Source: Oscillospiraceae bacterium (GTDB lineage: Bacteria; Bacillota; Clostridia; Oscillospirales; Oscillospiraceae). From it: a stretch of DNA of 64,000 nucleotides. Shown here piece by piece: positions 26,776 to 35,508 of this stretch; the stretch's first letter is position 1; the number at the start of each line of letters is the position of its first letter. The stretch is taken from contig JAAWQX010000010.1 in the NCBI GenBank assembly GCA_022800755.1, positions 1 through 64,000 on the forward strand, read 5' to 3'. Under the pieces are notes generated by a model. It saw only the letters and a list, made by a program, of their open reading frames with translations. It ran no database searches and was not told the DNA's origin. The position numbers and the translations under genes were made by a program.

Positions 26776-26818
26776 AAATCCCTCCGATTGCTTAAACTAA
26801 AGCAATACGGAGGGATTT
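26776..26818 (+). promoter_or_regulatory. Hairpin enclosing the tepA ribosome-binding site
   Basis: The left arm AAATCCCTCCGATTGCTT (26776-26793) pairs with AAGCAATACGGAGGGATTT (26800-26818), 18 bp with one bulged A. The right arm contains GGAGGG, the only ribosome site for the ATG at 26822. The stem therefore can hide the Shine-Dalgarno sequence. It may also act as a weak terminator, but only a short T-run follows. Confidence 0.7.
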
Positions 26819-26821
26819 ACT

Positions 26822-27478
26822 ATGAATGAACAGGACAGTATCCGGGAACTGGGCAGTACCCGGGAGAAAAACCCCAACGGCAGTATCCACTGTTTGACCA
26901 TCATCGGTCAGATCGAGGGGCATCAAGCCCTGCCCGACGACGCGAAAACCACAAAATATGAGCATGTCATGCCCCTTCTGGCCGCCGTGGAGGAATCCCC
27001 GGAGATCGATGGGCTGCTCATTTTGCTCAACACCATGGGCGGTGATGTGGAAGCGGGGCTGGGCATCGCGGAACTGATTTCCGGCATGACCAAGCCCACC
27101 GCGTCGCTGGTGCTAGGGGGAGGACACTCCATCGGGGTGCCTCTGGCGGTGGCGGCGAAGCGGTCATTTATCGCGCCCAGTGCCGCGGTGACCATCCATC
27201 CTGTGCGGCTGACCGGCGTGGTCATCGGCGCGCCGCAGACGTACAGCTATTTTGAAAAAATGCAGGAACGCATCGTGCGCTTCATTACGGACCACTCCCG
27301 GGTCACCCGGGAATGTCTGCTGGGCTATATGATGTCCACCGACGCAATCGCCAATGACGTGGGTACGGTCATCGACGGCCGGGAAGCGGTAGATTCCGGC
27401 ATCATCGACAGCTTAGGCACTCTGTCCGACGCGCTGGCGTATCTCCACGGCGAGATCCAGCGGAGGGGAGAAGGTTAA
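26822..27478 (+). CDS. tepA: ClpP-like serine protease TepA
   Basis: The 218-residue protein has the ClpP/crotonase fold with the nucleophile S103 in LGGGHSIGVPLAVAAK and the catalytic histidine in VTIHPVRLTGV, and fits TepA (translocation-enhancing protein) better than ClpP in having GGDVEAGLGIAELI and a long C-terminal helix. TepA is reported to aid protein export and spore proteolysis in Bacillus, where it lies near spoIIIE as here. Translation is likely affected by the preceding hairpin. Confidence 0.85.
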   Translation: MNEQDSIRELGSTREKNPNGSIHCLTIIGQIEGHQALPDDAKTTKYEHVMPLLAAVEESPEIDGLLILLNTMGGDVEAGLGIAELISGMTKPTASLVLGGGHSIGVPLAVAAKRSFIAPSAAVTIHPVRLTGVVIGAPQTYSYFEKMQERIVRFITDHSRVTRECLLGYMMSTDAIANDVGTVIDGREAVDSGIIDSLGTLSDALAYLHGEIQRRGEG

Positions 27479-27930
27479 GCGGCGGATGCATCCAGGGTAT
27501 TTATGAATTCCCGGAATTCTTCGACCGCGGCTTCCTCATGCTCCGCCATGTAACCGGCAGACCCCATCCCGATCAAAATCGCGGTGAGATGCTGCGAATG
27601 AGGATGTACGGCTTCGGGGGAATTGACCAGAAATTGTTCCAGGCGCCGAAAGTCTTCCGACAATTGATGCGGCCAGGTATCTGTTTCCATGCGGCAGGCG
27701 GCTTGATATGCGTCATGGATGCAGATCGCCGCCATGGCGCCGCTCCCGTCATAAGGGTCAGCGCTGAACCGCCAATTATCGGTGCAGTTGGAGGCATAAG
27801 CGAGACTGGCGTGGACATCGGCGAGATCGTCGTCTGCTTCGATTTTTGACTGCCGAAACAGCGCCCCGCATAGAATCAGGTTCAAGATCAGCGATGCCGC
27901 CAGAAGCAGATACAGCTTGTTTTTCTTCAT
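27475..27930 (-). CDS. Secreted or membrane-anchored protein of unknown function
   Basis: The 151-residue product starts MKKNKLYLLLAASLILNLIL, a signal peptide or single membrane anchor; the C at residue 21 (NLILCGAL) could be a lipobox-like site. The rest is acidic and helical, with no recognised domain. Its stop overlaps the tepA stop on the other strand by 4 bp. Nothing in the context indicates a role. Confidence 0.6.
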   Translation of the reverse strand: MKKNKLYLLLAASLILNLILCGALFRQSKIEADDDLADVHASLAYASNCTDNWRFSADPYDGSGAMAAICIHDAYQAACRMETDTWPHQLSEDFRRLEQFLVNSPEAVHPHSQHLTAILIGMGSAGYMAEHEEAAVEEFREFINTLDASAA

Positions 27931-28024
27931 GTTACCACATCCTTATACCTATTTTACCACGGTGCCGGAGCGGGATACAAGTCCTTGCGTCCCGAAATTC
28001 GCGTCATTTCGCCAGAATACTTGG

Positions 28025-28053
28025 TTGTCATTCTAAAAATTTTGTGGTATAAT
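28025..28053 (+). promoter_or_regulatory. Sigma-A promoter of uppP-ftsK
   Basis: TTGTCA (28025-28030), 17-bp spacer ending TTTTGTGG, and TATAAT (28048-28053). The uppP start is about 78 bp from the -10 box. Confidence 0.8.
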
Positions 28054-28130
28054 ATCATGTCTATTTATCCGCGCAAATCAGACAAGCCGGAGGGCGGACA
28101 TGCCCATCCGGCCTTGGAGGTTTACATAAT

Positions 28131-28967
28131 ATGGAGATTTGGAACGCGATGGTCCTCGGACTGATCCAGGGCATTTCGGAATTTTTGCCCATTTCCAGTT
28201 CGGGACATCTTTCCATTCTGCAAAACCTATTCGGCTTACAGGTCGCCTCGGAGGGGCACCTGTTTTTCGACGTGCTGCTGCATCTTGCCACGCTGGTGAG
28301 CGTGTGCGTGGTGTATTGGAAGGACATTCGGAATATGATCTGGGACTGCCTGGACTATGCTTTTGTGTCCCGCCATCCGAATTTGGTGGTGGCGGACGAG
28401 CTGCCCGGCGCCCGGCTGGCCCTGATGATCGTGATCGGGACGCTGCCGCTGTTCGCGGTGGTGTTCATCAACAAATACATAGAGCGGCTGTATTATCACA
28501 GTATGTTCATCGGCATTTCCCTGATGCTCACGGGCTGCGTGGTGTATGTGTGCGACAACCTGCTGGTGGGGCGCAAGACCGAGCGTACCATGCGGGTGCG
28601 GGACGCGCTGATCATCGGCATATGCCAGGCGGTGGCCACCATCCCTGGCCTGTCCCGCTCCGGTACCACCATTACCGCAGGAATTGCTACGGGACTGGAA
28701 CGGGAATTTGCCATTAAATTTTCGTTTTTGATGTCCATTCCGGCGATTTTCGGCGCAAACCTGCTCAGTTTGTACCAGGCGATGGAATGCGGCATCAATC
28801 CCCGGGATATTCCGGCCTATCTCATCGGTATGGCGGTGGCAATGATCGCCGGGGTGCTGTCCATCAGTTTGTTGAAGTATATCACCAAAAAGGGCGGATT
28901 TGGAAAATTCTGCTACTACTGCTGGGGCGTGGGATTTATTTCCGTGGTCTTGGCTGTGATCCTTTAG
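28131..28967 (+). CDS. uppP: Undecaprenyl-diphosphatase UppP (BacA)
   Basis: The 278-residue membrane enzyme has about eight hydrophobic segments and both signature regions: GLIQGISEFLPISSSGHLSI with the catalytic glutamate, and PGLSRSGTTITAGI with the catalytic SRSGT. It recycles undecaprenyl diphosphate to the monophosphate carrier used for peptidoglycan. GGAGG precedes the ATG. The ftsK gene follows by 13 bp. Confidence 0.96.
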   Translation: MEIWNAMVLGLIQGISEFLPISSSGHLSILQNLFGLQVASEGHLFFDVLLHLATLVSVCVVYWKDIRNMIWDCLDYAFVSRHPNLVVADELPGARLALMIVIGTLPLFAVVFINKYIERLYYHSMFIGISLMLTGCVVYVCDNLLVGRKTERTMRVRDALIIGICQAVATIPGLSRSGTTITAGIATGLEREFAIKFSFLMSIPAIFGANLLSLYQAMECGINPRDIPAYLIGMAVAMIAGVLSISLLKYITKKGGFGKFCYYCWGVGFISVVLAVIL

Positions 28968-28980
28968 AAGGGAGGCCCCT

Positions 28981-31758
28981 ATGGCAACGAAAAGCACAAA
29001 AACTTCCGGCACGGCGAAGAAACAGCCGTCCAAGTCAGGCGGGACGAAGAAATCTTCCGCATCTTCCCGGTCCGGGCGGAAACAGCCCGCGCCGCCGGCA
29101 CCGCAGCCCATCCGCCGGGAAGTAGGCGGCGTGGTCTGCCTGATTTTGACCTTGCTGTTCTTCATCGGCTATTTCCCGGTAGACGCTTTGTTTTTCACTT
29201 TGATCTGCAATGTGGTCAAGGGTTTGAGTGGTTATGGATACTATTTGCTGCCCGTTTGCACCCTTTGGGCAGCGTTTATCCTGCTGACCCACCGGGGCCG
29301 CCCGGTGGTCCTGCGGGTGACCAGCGTATTGCTGCTGCCGCTGCTGGTGGGCAGCTTTTGCCAGATCGCGCTGTGCAAAGTGAATATTACCTTTGATGGC
29401 GGCCTGGGAATGGCCATGAAGACGCTGTATACCACGGGGGTGGAACTCAAGTCCGGCGGCGTGATTGCGGGACTGCTGGGGGTAGGGCTGCGCTCGGTAG
29501 TGAGCGCTTACGGCGCTATGCCCATTTTGGTACTGCTGTTTGTGGTACTGTCGATGCTGGGGGCGAATCTGAGCGTGGGAAAGCTGTTGGATATGGCGCA
29601 AAACCGCCAGCCCCACCCGTATGAGCGCCGGGAGGTCGAGCCGCGACAGCCCCGGCGGAAAAAGCAGCCGGAGCCGGAGTACGACCCGGAGCCGGTGCCA
29701 ACGCGCCGCCGCAGGCAGCAGGCCATTGACATCCCTTACGGCGACGATCCCAAGCCGAAAGCGCCGGAAGTGGCGTATCAGGATGAGAAAAAGGGCTTTT
29801 TCAGCGTAAACGCCAAAGTCATGAAGCCGGACCAGTTCCTTCAGCAGATTGAAACGCCTGTGGAGCCGGTGCTCACAGAAGAGCAGGCGGAGGAAGAGGC
29901 GGCCCAGTTTGTAGAGTTCGGCCGCGGCGAGCAGAAAGAGCGTCTGGAGTTGAAAAAACCGGCGATCAAACTGCCGGAAGCGCCGATGGCGATGGAAGAT
30001 GAGGACGACATACTGCCGCTGCCGGACTTGGAGCCGGAACCGGTCCCGGTCCCGCTGCCCAGGCTGACGGTGCCGCCGATGCCGAAGCCCGTGCCCCATG
30101 TGTCCATGGAATTTCGCAGCGACGCGCCGGCGGAGGAGCCGGGCAAGAAGTTGACGAAGGAAGAGACCCGGCAGGGCTATCAGGAGATCGCGGCGGAGAT
30201 CGCCCAGGGCGAGGACGAGCCCCGGGAAGAATATGTATTCCCGCCGCTGAATCTGCTGCGCTCCGGCGCGCGGAGCATGGTGGACGCGCAGAATGAGACC
30301 GATCTCAACCGTCGGAGACTGGAAGAGACACTTTCCAGCTTCAATGTGGACGCGGCTTATAAAAGCTGTACCCGTGGTCCGACGGTTACCCGCTACGATT
30401 TTGAATTGCATACCGGCGTGAAACTCACCAAGGTCACGAACCTGTCTGACGACATTGCTTTGGCCCTAGGCGTGACCAATGTGCGCATCGCGCCGATCCC
30501 CGATAAGATCTCCACTGTGGGCATCGAAGTGCCCAATAAGGTGGTGAACACGGTGTACCTCCGGGATATCATCGGGTCTGATAATTTCCAGCGGGCGGCA
30601 TCGAAGGTCAGTTTTGCCATCGGCGAGGACATCGGCGGCAGCAGCATCGTGAGCAATATCGCCAAGCTGCCCCACCTGCTCATTGCCGGCACGACCGGAT
30701 CCGGTAAGTCCGTTTGCATCAACTGTTTGCTGCTGAGCCTGTTGTACAAGGCTACCCCGGACGAGGTCAAGCTCATCATGATTGACCCGAAAATGGTGGA
30801 ATTGGGGGCGTACAACGGCATCCCGCATCTGTATGTCCCGGTGGTCACGGACCCGAAAAAGGCTGCCGGCGCGCTGCAATGGTCCGTGGTGGAGATGATG
30901 AAGCGCTACCGCCTGTTTTCCGAGGCGGGCGTCCGGGACCTGGCGGGCTATAACGGCTATTGCGAGCGGCGGGGCGAGGCGAAAATGCCCCAGGTGGTCA
31001 TCGTGATTGACGAGTTGGCGGATTTGATGATGGTGGCGTCCAAGGAAGTGGAAGAGAGCATTTGCCGTGTCGCCCAGATGGGCCGTGCTGCGGGGATGCA
31101 TCTGGTCATTGCCACCCAGCGCCCCTCTGCGGACGTCATCACGGGCTTGATGAAAGCCAATATCCCCAGCCGCATTGCCTTTGCGGTGTCGTCGGCGCTG
31201 GAAAGCCGCATCATTCTGGATCAGGCGGGGGCGGAAAAGCTCATCGGCATGGGCGATATGCTTTACGCGCCCATCGGCGTGGGCAAACCCGTGCGGATCC
31301 AGGGCGCGTTTGTGTCTGACGAGGAGCGGGAGAGCGTCATTGAATTTGTGAAATCCAACTGCGAGGCGGATTATGACCTGTCTGTCCAAGCGCAGATCGA
31401 AAAGGCCGCGGAGGAGAAGACCTCCGGCGGCAAGGGCGCGGACAAGGGGAGCGACAACGACGCCCACAGCGACTTTGACGAATTGCTGCCCCAGGCGGTG
31501 GAAGTGGTGCTGGACGCGAAGATGGCGTCAGTTTCCATGCTCCAGCGGCGGTTGAAACTGGGGTACTCCCGGGCGGCCCGCATTGTGGATCAGATGGAGG
31601 AAATCGGCGTAGTGGGGCCGTTTGAAGGCTCTAAGCCCCGGCAGATCCTCATTACCAAGGAGCAATGGCTGGAGATGCAGACCATTCAGGGGACGGCACC
31701 GCTGGAGACAATTCCGGCGGAACCGGCTATCCCGGAAGAGGACGAAGCGCCGTTTTGA
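28981..31758 (+). CDS. ftsK: DNA translocase FtsK/SpoIIIE
   Basis: The 925-residue protein has a basic, Ser/Lys-rich N-terminus, four transmembrane helices (about 45-200), a long charged Pro/Glu linker (210-430), the motor domain with Walker A GTTGSGKS (near 570), Walker B VVIVIDELADLMM and the C-terminal gamma DNA-reading domain (SMLQRRLKLGYSRAARIVDQ). It pumps chromosomal DNA through the septum and orients by reading KOPS/SRS motifs. GGGAGG precedes the ATG. Confidence 0.94.
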   Translation: MATKSTKTSGTAKKQPSKSGGTKKSSASSRSGRKQPAPPAPQPIRREVGGVVCLILTLLFFIGYFPVDALFFTLICNVVKGLSGYGYYLLPVCTLWAAFILLTHRGRPVVLRVTSVLLLPLLVGSFCQIALCKVNITFDGGLGMAMKTLYTTGVELKSGGVIAGLLGVGLRSVVSAYGAMPILVLLFVVLSMLGANLSVGKLLDMAQNRQPHPYERREVEPRQPRRKKQPEPEYDPEPVPTRRRRQQAIDIPYGDDPKPKAPEVAYQDEKKGFFSVNAKVMKPDQFLQQIETPVEPVLTEEQAEEEAAQFVEFGRGEQKERLELKKPAIKLPEAPMAMEDEDDILPLPDLEPEPVPVPLPRLTVPPMPKPVPHVSMEFRSDAPAEEPGKKLTKEETRQGYQEIAAEIAQGEDEPREEYVFPPLNLLRSGARSMVDAQNETDLNRRRLEETLSSFNVDAAYKSCTRGPTVTRYDFELHTGVKLTKVTNLSDDIALALGVTNVRIAPIPDKISTVGIEVPNKVVNTVYLRDIIGSDNFQRAASKVSFAIGEDIGGSSIVSNIAKLPHLLIAGTTGSGKSVCINCLLLSLLYKATPDEVKLIMIDPKMVELGAYNGIPHLYVPVVTDPKKAAGALQWSVVEMMKRYRLFSEAGVRDLAGYNGYCERRGEAKMPQVVIVIDELADLMMVASKEVEESICRVAQMGRAAGMHLVIATQRPSADVITGLMKANIPSRIAFAVSSALESRIILDQAGAEKLIGMGDMLYAPIGVGKPVRIQGAFVSDEERESVIEFVKSNCEADYDLSVQAQIEKAAEEKTSGGKGADKGSDNDAHSDFDELLPQAVEVVLDAKMASVSMLQRRLKLGYSRAARIVDQMEEIGVVGPFEGSKPRQILITKEQWLEMQTIQGTAPLETIPAEPAIPEEDEAPF

Positions 31759-31775
31759 GCGAACATAAAAGGAGA

Positions 31776-31799
31776 ATCGGGGCGGCGTGCCGCCCCGAT
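31776..31799 (+). promoter_or_regulatory. Perfect hairpin between the ribosome site and start of mrnC
   Basis: ATCGGGGCGGC (31776-31786) and GCCGCCCCGAT (31789-31799) are perfect complements separated by GT. GGAG lies directly before the hairpin (31771-31774) and the mrnC ATG nine bases after it. Folded, it would bring GGAG to about 10 nt from the start; unfolded, the spacing is 34 nt. Confidence 0.75.
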
Positions 31800-31808
31800 A
31801 GATGTATC

Positions 31809-32198
31809 ATGACAGAACTGGAAGTAGAAAAACTCAGCACCTTGTCCCTGGCCCATGTGGGTGACGGCGTCTATGAATTGCTGGTGCGTACGATGTTATG
31901 TAAACCGGGCGTGGGCCGGGTGAACGACCTGCACAAAAAAACTGTAGCGCTGGTGAAAGCGCCGGCCCAGGCCGCGGCGATGGAGCGTATTTTGCCCATG
32001 CTTACGGAAAAGGAACTGGCGGTCTATAAGCGGGGCCGGAATACGAAGACCCATGCCGCGCCGGGAAAAGCCAGCGTGGGGGAATACCACAGTGCCACGG
32101 GGCTGGAAACACTGTTCGGTTATTTGTACCTCCGGGGAGAAAACGACCGTATCCGGGCGCTGTTTGACAAGATCATGGAGGACGAGCCGTGCCATTAG
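31809..32198 (+). CDS. mrnC: Mini-ribonuclease III
   Basis: The 129-residue protein is a stand-alone RNase III domain: TLSLAHVGDGVYELLVRTML with the metal-binding aspartate, and YHSATGLETLFGYLYLRGEN with the catalytic glutamate; the double-stranded-RNA-binding domain is absent, as in Mini-III. In Bacillus it matures 23S rRNA. The ATG at 31809 is the only sensible start (a longer open frame upstream lies inside ftsK), but it has no ribosome site nearby except the GGAG beyond the hairpin. It overlaps rqcH by 10 bp. Confidence 0.92.
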   Translation: MTELEVEKLSTLSLAHVGDGVYELLVRTMLCKPGVGRVNDLHKKTVALVKAPAQAAAMERILPMLTEKELAVYKRGRNTKTHAAPGKASVGEYHSATGLETLFGYLYLRGENDRIRALFDKIMEDEPCH

Positions 32199-33943
32199 AC
32201 GCAGTATTTTTGTCCGCACTGACACAGGAACTTTCCGAACAGGTGACGGGCGCGAAGATCGACAAAGTGCAGCAGCCCGAGCGGGATATGCTGCTGCTGT
32301 CCCTGCGGTCCCGGACGGGGAACTGCCGGATGCTGATTTCCGCCGGGACGGGGACGGCCCGGGTGCATTTGACGGAACAGAAGTTTGAGCAGCCGCAAAC
32401 GCCGCCCATGTTTTGTATGCTCATGCGCAAGCATCTGACCGGGGCGTTTATTGAACGCATTTATCAGCCGGAGGGAGATCGCTTGGTGATATTTGAACTG
32501 GGCGGCCATGACGAGATGGGCGACGCGGTCCATAAGCGGCTGGTGGTAGAGCTCATGGGCCGGGCGGCGAATATCATCCTGGTGGGGGAGGATGGACGGA
32601 TCATCGATTGCCTGCGCCGGGTCACGGCGGACGACGGGGTGCACCGCAATCTTCTGCCGGGGATGTTTTATGCCCTACCGCCGGCCCAGGAGAAGCCGGA
32701 CTTTTTCAAGTCGGACAGTCAAACACGCCGGGAACTGTGGACGCAGGCCGGAGATGTACTGGTGGACAAATGGCTGACGGATACGTTTGCGTCCGTGTCG
32801 CCGCTCATTGCCCGGGAAATGTGCTACCGCTGCTTCGGAGAGGCCTCGCCCAACGCGGCGCTGCTGCCGCCGGAGGCCCGGGCGCGCTTCCCGGATGCCA
32901 TGGATGCGCTGGCGGATACGGTGACGCACCGGGAGTTTACGCCGGTACTGCTCACCAAAAACGGCGGGATGAAGGATTTTTCCTTCCAGCCCATCAAGCA
33001 GTACGCGGGGGCCATAGAGCAGCAGACCCGGCCGGGCTTTTCGCTTTTGCTGGACGAGTTCTACGCCCAGCGGGACAAGGCCGAGAGCATGAGCCGGAAG
33101 TCCAAGGAACTGCAAAAGAAAATCAAGACGGTCCGGGACCGCACGGAGCGTACCTTGGCCACCCGCCGGGCGGAGTGGGACAAATCCGCGGACCGGGATA
33201 CCTTCCGGCAGTACGGCGACATCATCATGGCGAACATTTATCGGATGCAAAAAGGCGACACGGCGCTGGAAGCGGAGAATTTCTATCTGGACGGGGCGCC
33301 TACGGTCAGTATTCCGCTGGATGCATTAAAAATGCCACAGCAGAACGCCGCCCGGTATTACCGGGAGTACAACAAGGCCAAGGCCGCCCAGGAGCATCTT
33401 ACCGGGCTGATCGCGAAAAGCGAGACGGAATTGGACTATCTCAACAGTGTGCTGGCGGAGATCGACCGGGCGGAGAGCGAGCGGGATCTGGCCGAAATTC
33501 GCCGGGAATTGACCGATACGGGGTATCTGCGCAAGCCGAAAGGCGGAAAGCCCGACCGGCAAAAGGCCCAGGGACCTATGCGCTTTGTATCTGCCACTGG
33601 GTATGAGATTTTGGTGGGCCGGTCCAATGCGCAAAATGACGAATTGACCTTGAAAACTGCCCGGCGGTCGGACCTGTGGCTGCATACCCAGAAGATTCAC
33701 GGCAGCCATGTCATTGTGCGCTGTCAGGACGAGACGCCGGATGACGAGACGATATACGAGGCGGCCTGTCTGGCGGCATACTACTCTCAGGCCCGGAACG
33801 GCGGGAAGGTGCCGGTGGATTACGCGCTGGCGAAGTTTGTGAAAAAGCCCCATGGCGCTATGCCGGGGATGGTGGTTTATACAGACTATAAAACCATCGC
33901 GGCGGATTCCTCGGAAGAGATATTGAAGAAACTGAAACAATAA
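32189..33943 (+). CDS. rqcH: Rqc2 homologue RqcH (NFACT ribosome quality control factor)
   Basis: Translation starts at GTG 32189 with GGAGG upstream. The 584-residue protein has the NFACT-N domain (DAVFLSALTQELSEQVTGAK, QQPERDMLLL), a central helical coiled region (about 290-430) and the NFACT-R domain with VGRSNAQNDELT and DLWLHTQKIHGSHVIVR. RqcH binds stalled 50S subunits and adds alanine tails for degradation. Older annotations call it fibronectin-binding protein. It is coupled to mrnC and ends at a strong terminator. Confidence 0.93.
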   Translation: MPLDAVFLSALTQELSEQVTGAKIDKVQQPERDMLLLSLRSRTGNCRMLISAGTGTARVHLTEQKFEQPQTPPMFCMLMRKHLTGAFIERIYQPEGDRLVIFELGGHDEMGDAVHKRLVVELMGRAANIILVGEDGRIIDCLRRVTADDGVHRNLLPGMFYALPPAQEKPDFFKSDSQTRRELWTQAGDVLVDKWLTDTFASVSPLIAREMCYRCFGEASPNAALLPPEARARFPDAMDALADTVTHREFTPVLLTKNGGMKDFSFQPIKQYAGAIEQQTRPGFSLLLDEFYAQRDKAESMSRKSKELQKKIKTVRDRTERTLATRRAEWDKSADRDTFRQYGDIIMANIYRMQKGDTALEAENFYLDGAPTVSIPLDALKMPQQNAARYYREYNKAKAAQEHLTGLIAKSETELDYLNSVLAEIDRAESERDLAEIRRELTDTGYLRKPKGGKPDRQKAQGPMRFVSATGYEILVGRSNAQNDELTLKTARRSDLWLHTQKIHGSHVIVRCQDETPDDETIYEAACLAAYYSQARNGGKVPVDYALAKFVKKPHGAMPGMVVYTDYKTIAADSSEEILKKLKQ

Positions 33944-33971
33944 AAGAAGACCCCGTGTGGGGTCTTCTTTT
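33942..33971. terminator. Bidirectional terminator between rqcH and the SLH gene
   Basis: AAAAGAAGACCCC (33942-33954) and GGGGTCTTCTTTT (33959-33971) form a perfect 13-bp stem with loop GTGT and A/T runs at both sides. Confidence 0.9.
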
Positions 33972-34890
33972 ATACTCTGTTTTCCAGAATGTTCAGCGCA
34001 GACACCAGCATTTGCGCGGCCTGCGCCCGGGTGAGCGAGGCGTTGGACACAAAGCCGTCCGGCAGAACGCGGCAGGCGTTCAGGTTGGCGACAGCCTGTC
34101 CGGCCCAGACGGGCGTACCCGGGTCCGTGTTGAGCGAAGCGACGTTGGTCACGCTCAAAATGCTGCTGAGCATCACTGCGGATTCCGCGCAGGTGATGGG
34201 GCTTTCCCCGGAGAAGGTCGCTGCGCCGTTGCCGCTGTATCCAATAATAGTGCCGTTCATCAGAGCTGTGGCCACATAGGGTTTTTGCCAGGTGGGAATG
34301 GTGTCGTCATCGGCAAAGCCGGTGCTGCTCACGCCGGAAAGAATCTTGCTGTCGGTGAGTTCCATGCACATAGTAAGAAATTCTCCCCGGGTGACCACGG
34401 TGTCAGGGGCGAATACATAGCTTTCACCGATCTTCTGCCCGGTGAAAATGCCCTTTTCCGTAAGCACTAGCGCGTCATAGTAGGTGCCGAGCCCTTCCAT
34501 ATCGCTGTAGGTGACATCGGTCTTGGCTTTGGAAATCTTGATGATGACGGTGGCTTCCTGGGAACAGTTGCCATCGGCGTCCGTGGCGGTGTAGCCGAAG
34601 TAATCCTTGCCCCGCTTGCCCTCATGGGGGGTATAGACAAAGCTGCCGTTGTCGCCCAGTTCCACGATACCCTTGGTGGGCGGTGTGGTGACGTTGAAGC
34701 TGAGCACGTCGCCGTCCGGGTCTACGGCGGACAGCCGGCCATCCACGCTTACGCCGCGGTAGGTGCTGATCTCCAGATTCTCTGCTACGGGCGCGTTATC
34801 TCCGGCGACCGCGGGGACAAACACGAGAGACAAGCAAAGCACTGCCGAAAGTGTAATAGCAGTGACCGAATGAAATATGCGCTGATTCAT
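33970..34890 (-). CDS. Secreted protein with cadherin-like Ig repeat and three S-layer homology domains
   Basis: I choose the ATG at 34890, 6 bp after GGAGG. The 306-residue product has a signal peptide (SVTAITLSAVLCLSLVFVPA), one bacterial Ig/cadherin-like domain (about 30-120: VDPDGDVLSFNV, GSFVYTP, DYFGYTATDADGNCS), and three SLH-type repeats (about 125-300, each with a TRGEF/TRAQAAQM-like end). SLH domains anchor proteins to secondary wall polymers. The protein is small, so it may be a wall-attached adaptor. Confidence 0.85.
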   Translation of the reverse strand: MNQRIFHSVTAITLSAVLCLSLVFVPAVAGDNAPVAENLEISTYRGVSVDGRLSAVDPDGDVLSFNVTTPPTKGIVELGDNGSFVYTPHEGKRGKDYFGYTATDADGNCSQEATVIIKISKAKTDVTYSDMEGLGTYYDALVLTEKGIFTGQKIGESYVFAPDTVVTRGEFLTMCMELTDSKILSGVSSTGFADDDTIPTWQKPYVATALMNGTIIGYSGNGAATFSGESPITCAESAVMLSSILSVTNVASLNTDPGTPVWAGQAVANLNACRVLPDGFVSNASLTRAQAAQMLVSALNILENRV

Positions 34891-34900
34891 ACGCGTACCT

Positions 34901-34919
34901 CCATACAAAGATTGTATGG
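34901..34919. repeat. Short perfect inverted repeat upstream of the SLH gene
   Basis: CCATACAA (34901-34908) and TTGTATGG (34912-34919) flank AGA, 11 bp upstream of the SLH gene start. It could be an operator or a 5' mRNA hairpin next to the ribosome site. Confidence 0.5.
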
Positions 34920-34954
34920 AATATTTTGTGCGCCGGACCAATGATTATGCGCGG

Positions 34955-35119
34955 CTATCTTGAATTTTCACATTGTTCCTGTCGTGCGGCAATGAGGGAC
35001 AGTGCGTCTCCCAACACCTGCAAAAAAGCCGCCAGCGTGTTGATTTCATTGATCGTGAGCTGCCCGGCGATGGCGCAGGCCAATGCGCTTGCCCCCATAG
35101 AAAGACTGCATCCGTCCAT
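34955..35119 (-). CDS. Small conserved protein (54 aa), DUF6774-like
   Basis: The ATG at 35119 follows GGGAGGTGGCAAAT. The product reads MDGCSLSMGASALACAIAGQ, then LTINEINTLAAFLQVLGDAL, with a cysteine near the C-terminus. The pattern (cysteine near the start, ALAxAIA, LxxxEINxLAxFLxxLGDxL) is like DUF6774, a short family common in Clostridia; this identification is tentative. A longer open frame extends upstream but carries the divergent promoter, so it is not used. Confidence 0.6.
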   Translation of the reverse strand: MDGCSLSMGASALACAIAGQLTINEINTLAAFLQVLGDALSLIAARQEQCENSR

Positions 35120-35167
35120 ATTTGCCACCTCCCGCTGCTTCATTGTATGCAAAAACGCGGAAATCGG

Positions 35168-35196
35168 TTGCGGTTCGGGTGAAAATGTGGTATGCT
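35168..35196 (+). promoter_or_regulatory. Sigma-A promoter of the ACT/UPF0210 pair
   Basis: TTGCGG (35168-35173), 17-bp spacer with TGTGG at its end, and TATGCT (35191-35196); the start codon is 33 bp downstream of the -10 box. Confidence 0.7.
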
Positions 35197-35228
35197 TCCG
35201 TGGTAATATGTGATTTCGGAGGTGCGAT

Positions 35229-35498
35229 ATGCGCGCGATCGTGACAGTCGTTGGAAAAGACAGAGTCGGCATTATTGCGGAGGTCTGCACTCTGCTGGCG
35301 GAGTGTGGCGTGAATATTCTGGATATCAACCAGACCGTTATGCAGGACTTTTTCACCATGTCCATGCTGGTGGATACAAAAACTTCCAGCATCGGTTATG
35401 ATGTGCTGGTGGAGCATTTGTCCAAAAAGGGTGAGGAGATGGGGATGAAAATCCGCATCAACCGGGAAGACCTGTTCAACGCCATGCACAAAATTTAA
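35229..35498 (+). CDS. ACT-domain protein (UPF0237)
   Basis: An 89-residue stand-alone ACT domain ([40 protein letters not shown]). ACT domains bind small ligands such as amino acids and often act as regulatory subunits. It precedes the UPF0210 gene by 10 bp, with the same GGAGGTGCGAT-like ribosome site for each, a pairing conserved across Firmicutes. Its ligand is unknown. Confidence 0.92.
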   Translation: MRAIVTVVGKDRVGIIAEVCTLLAECGVNILDINQTVMQDFFTMSMLVDTKTSSIGYDVLVEHLSKKGEEMGMKIRINREDLFNAMHKI

Positions 35499-35508
35499 GA
35501 GGTGCGAT

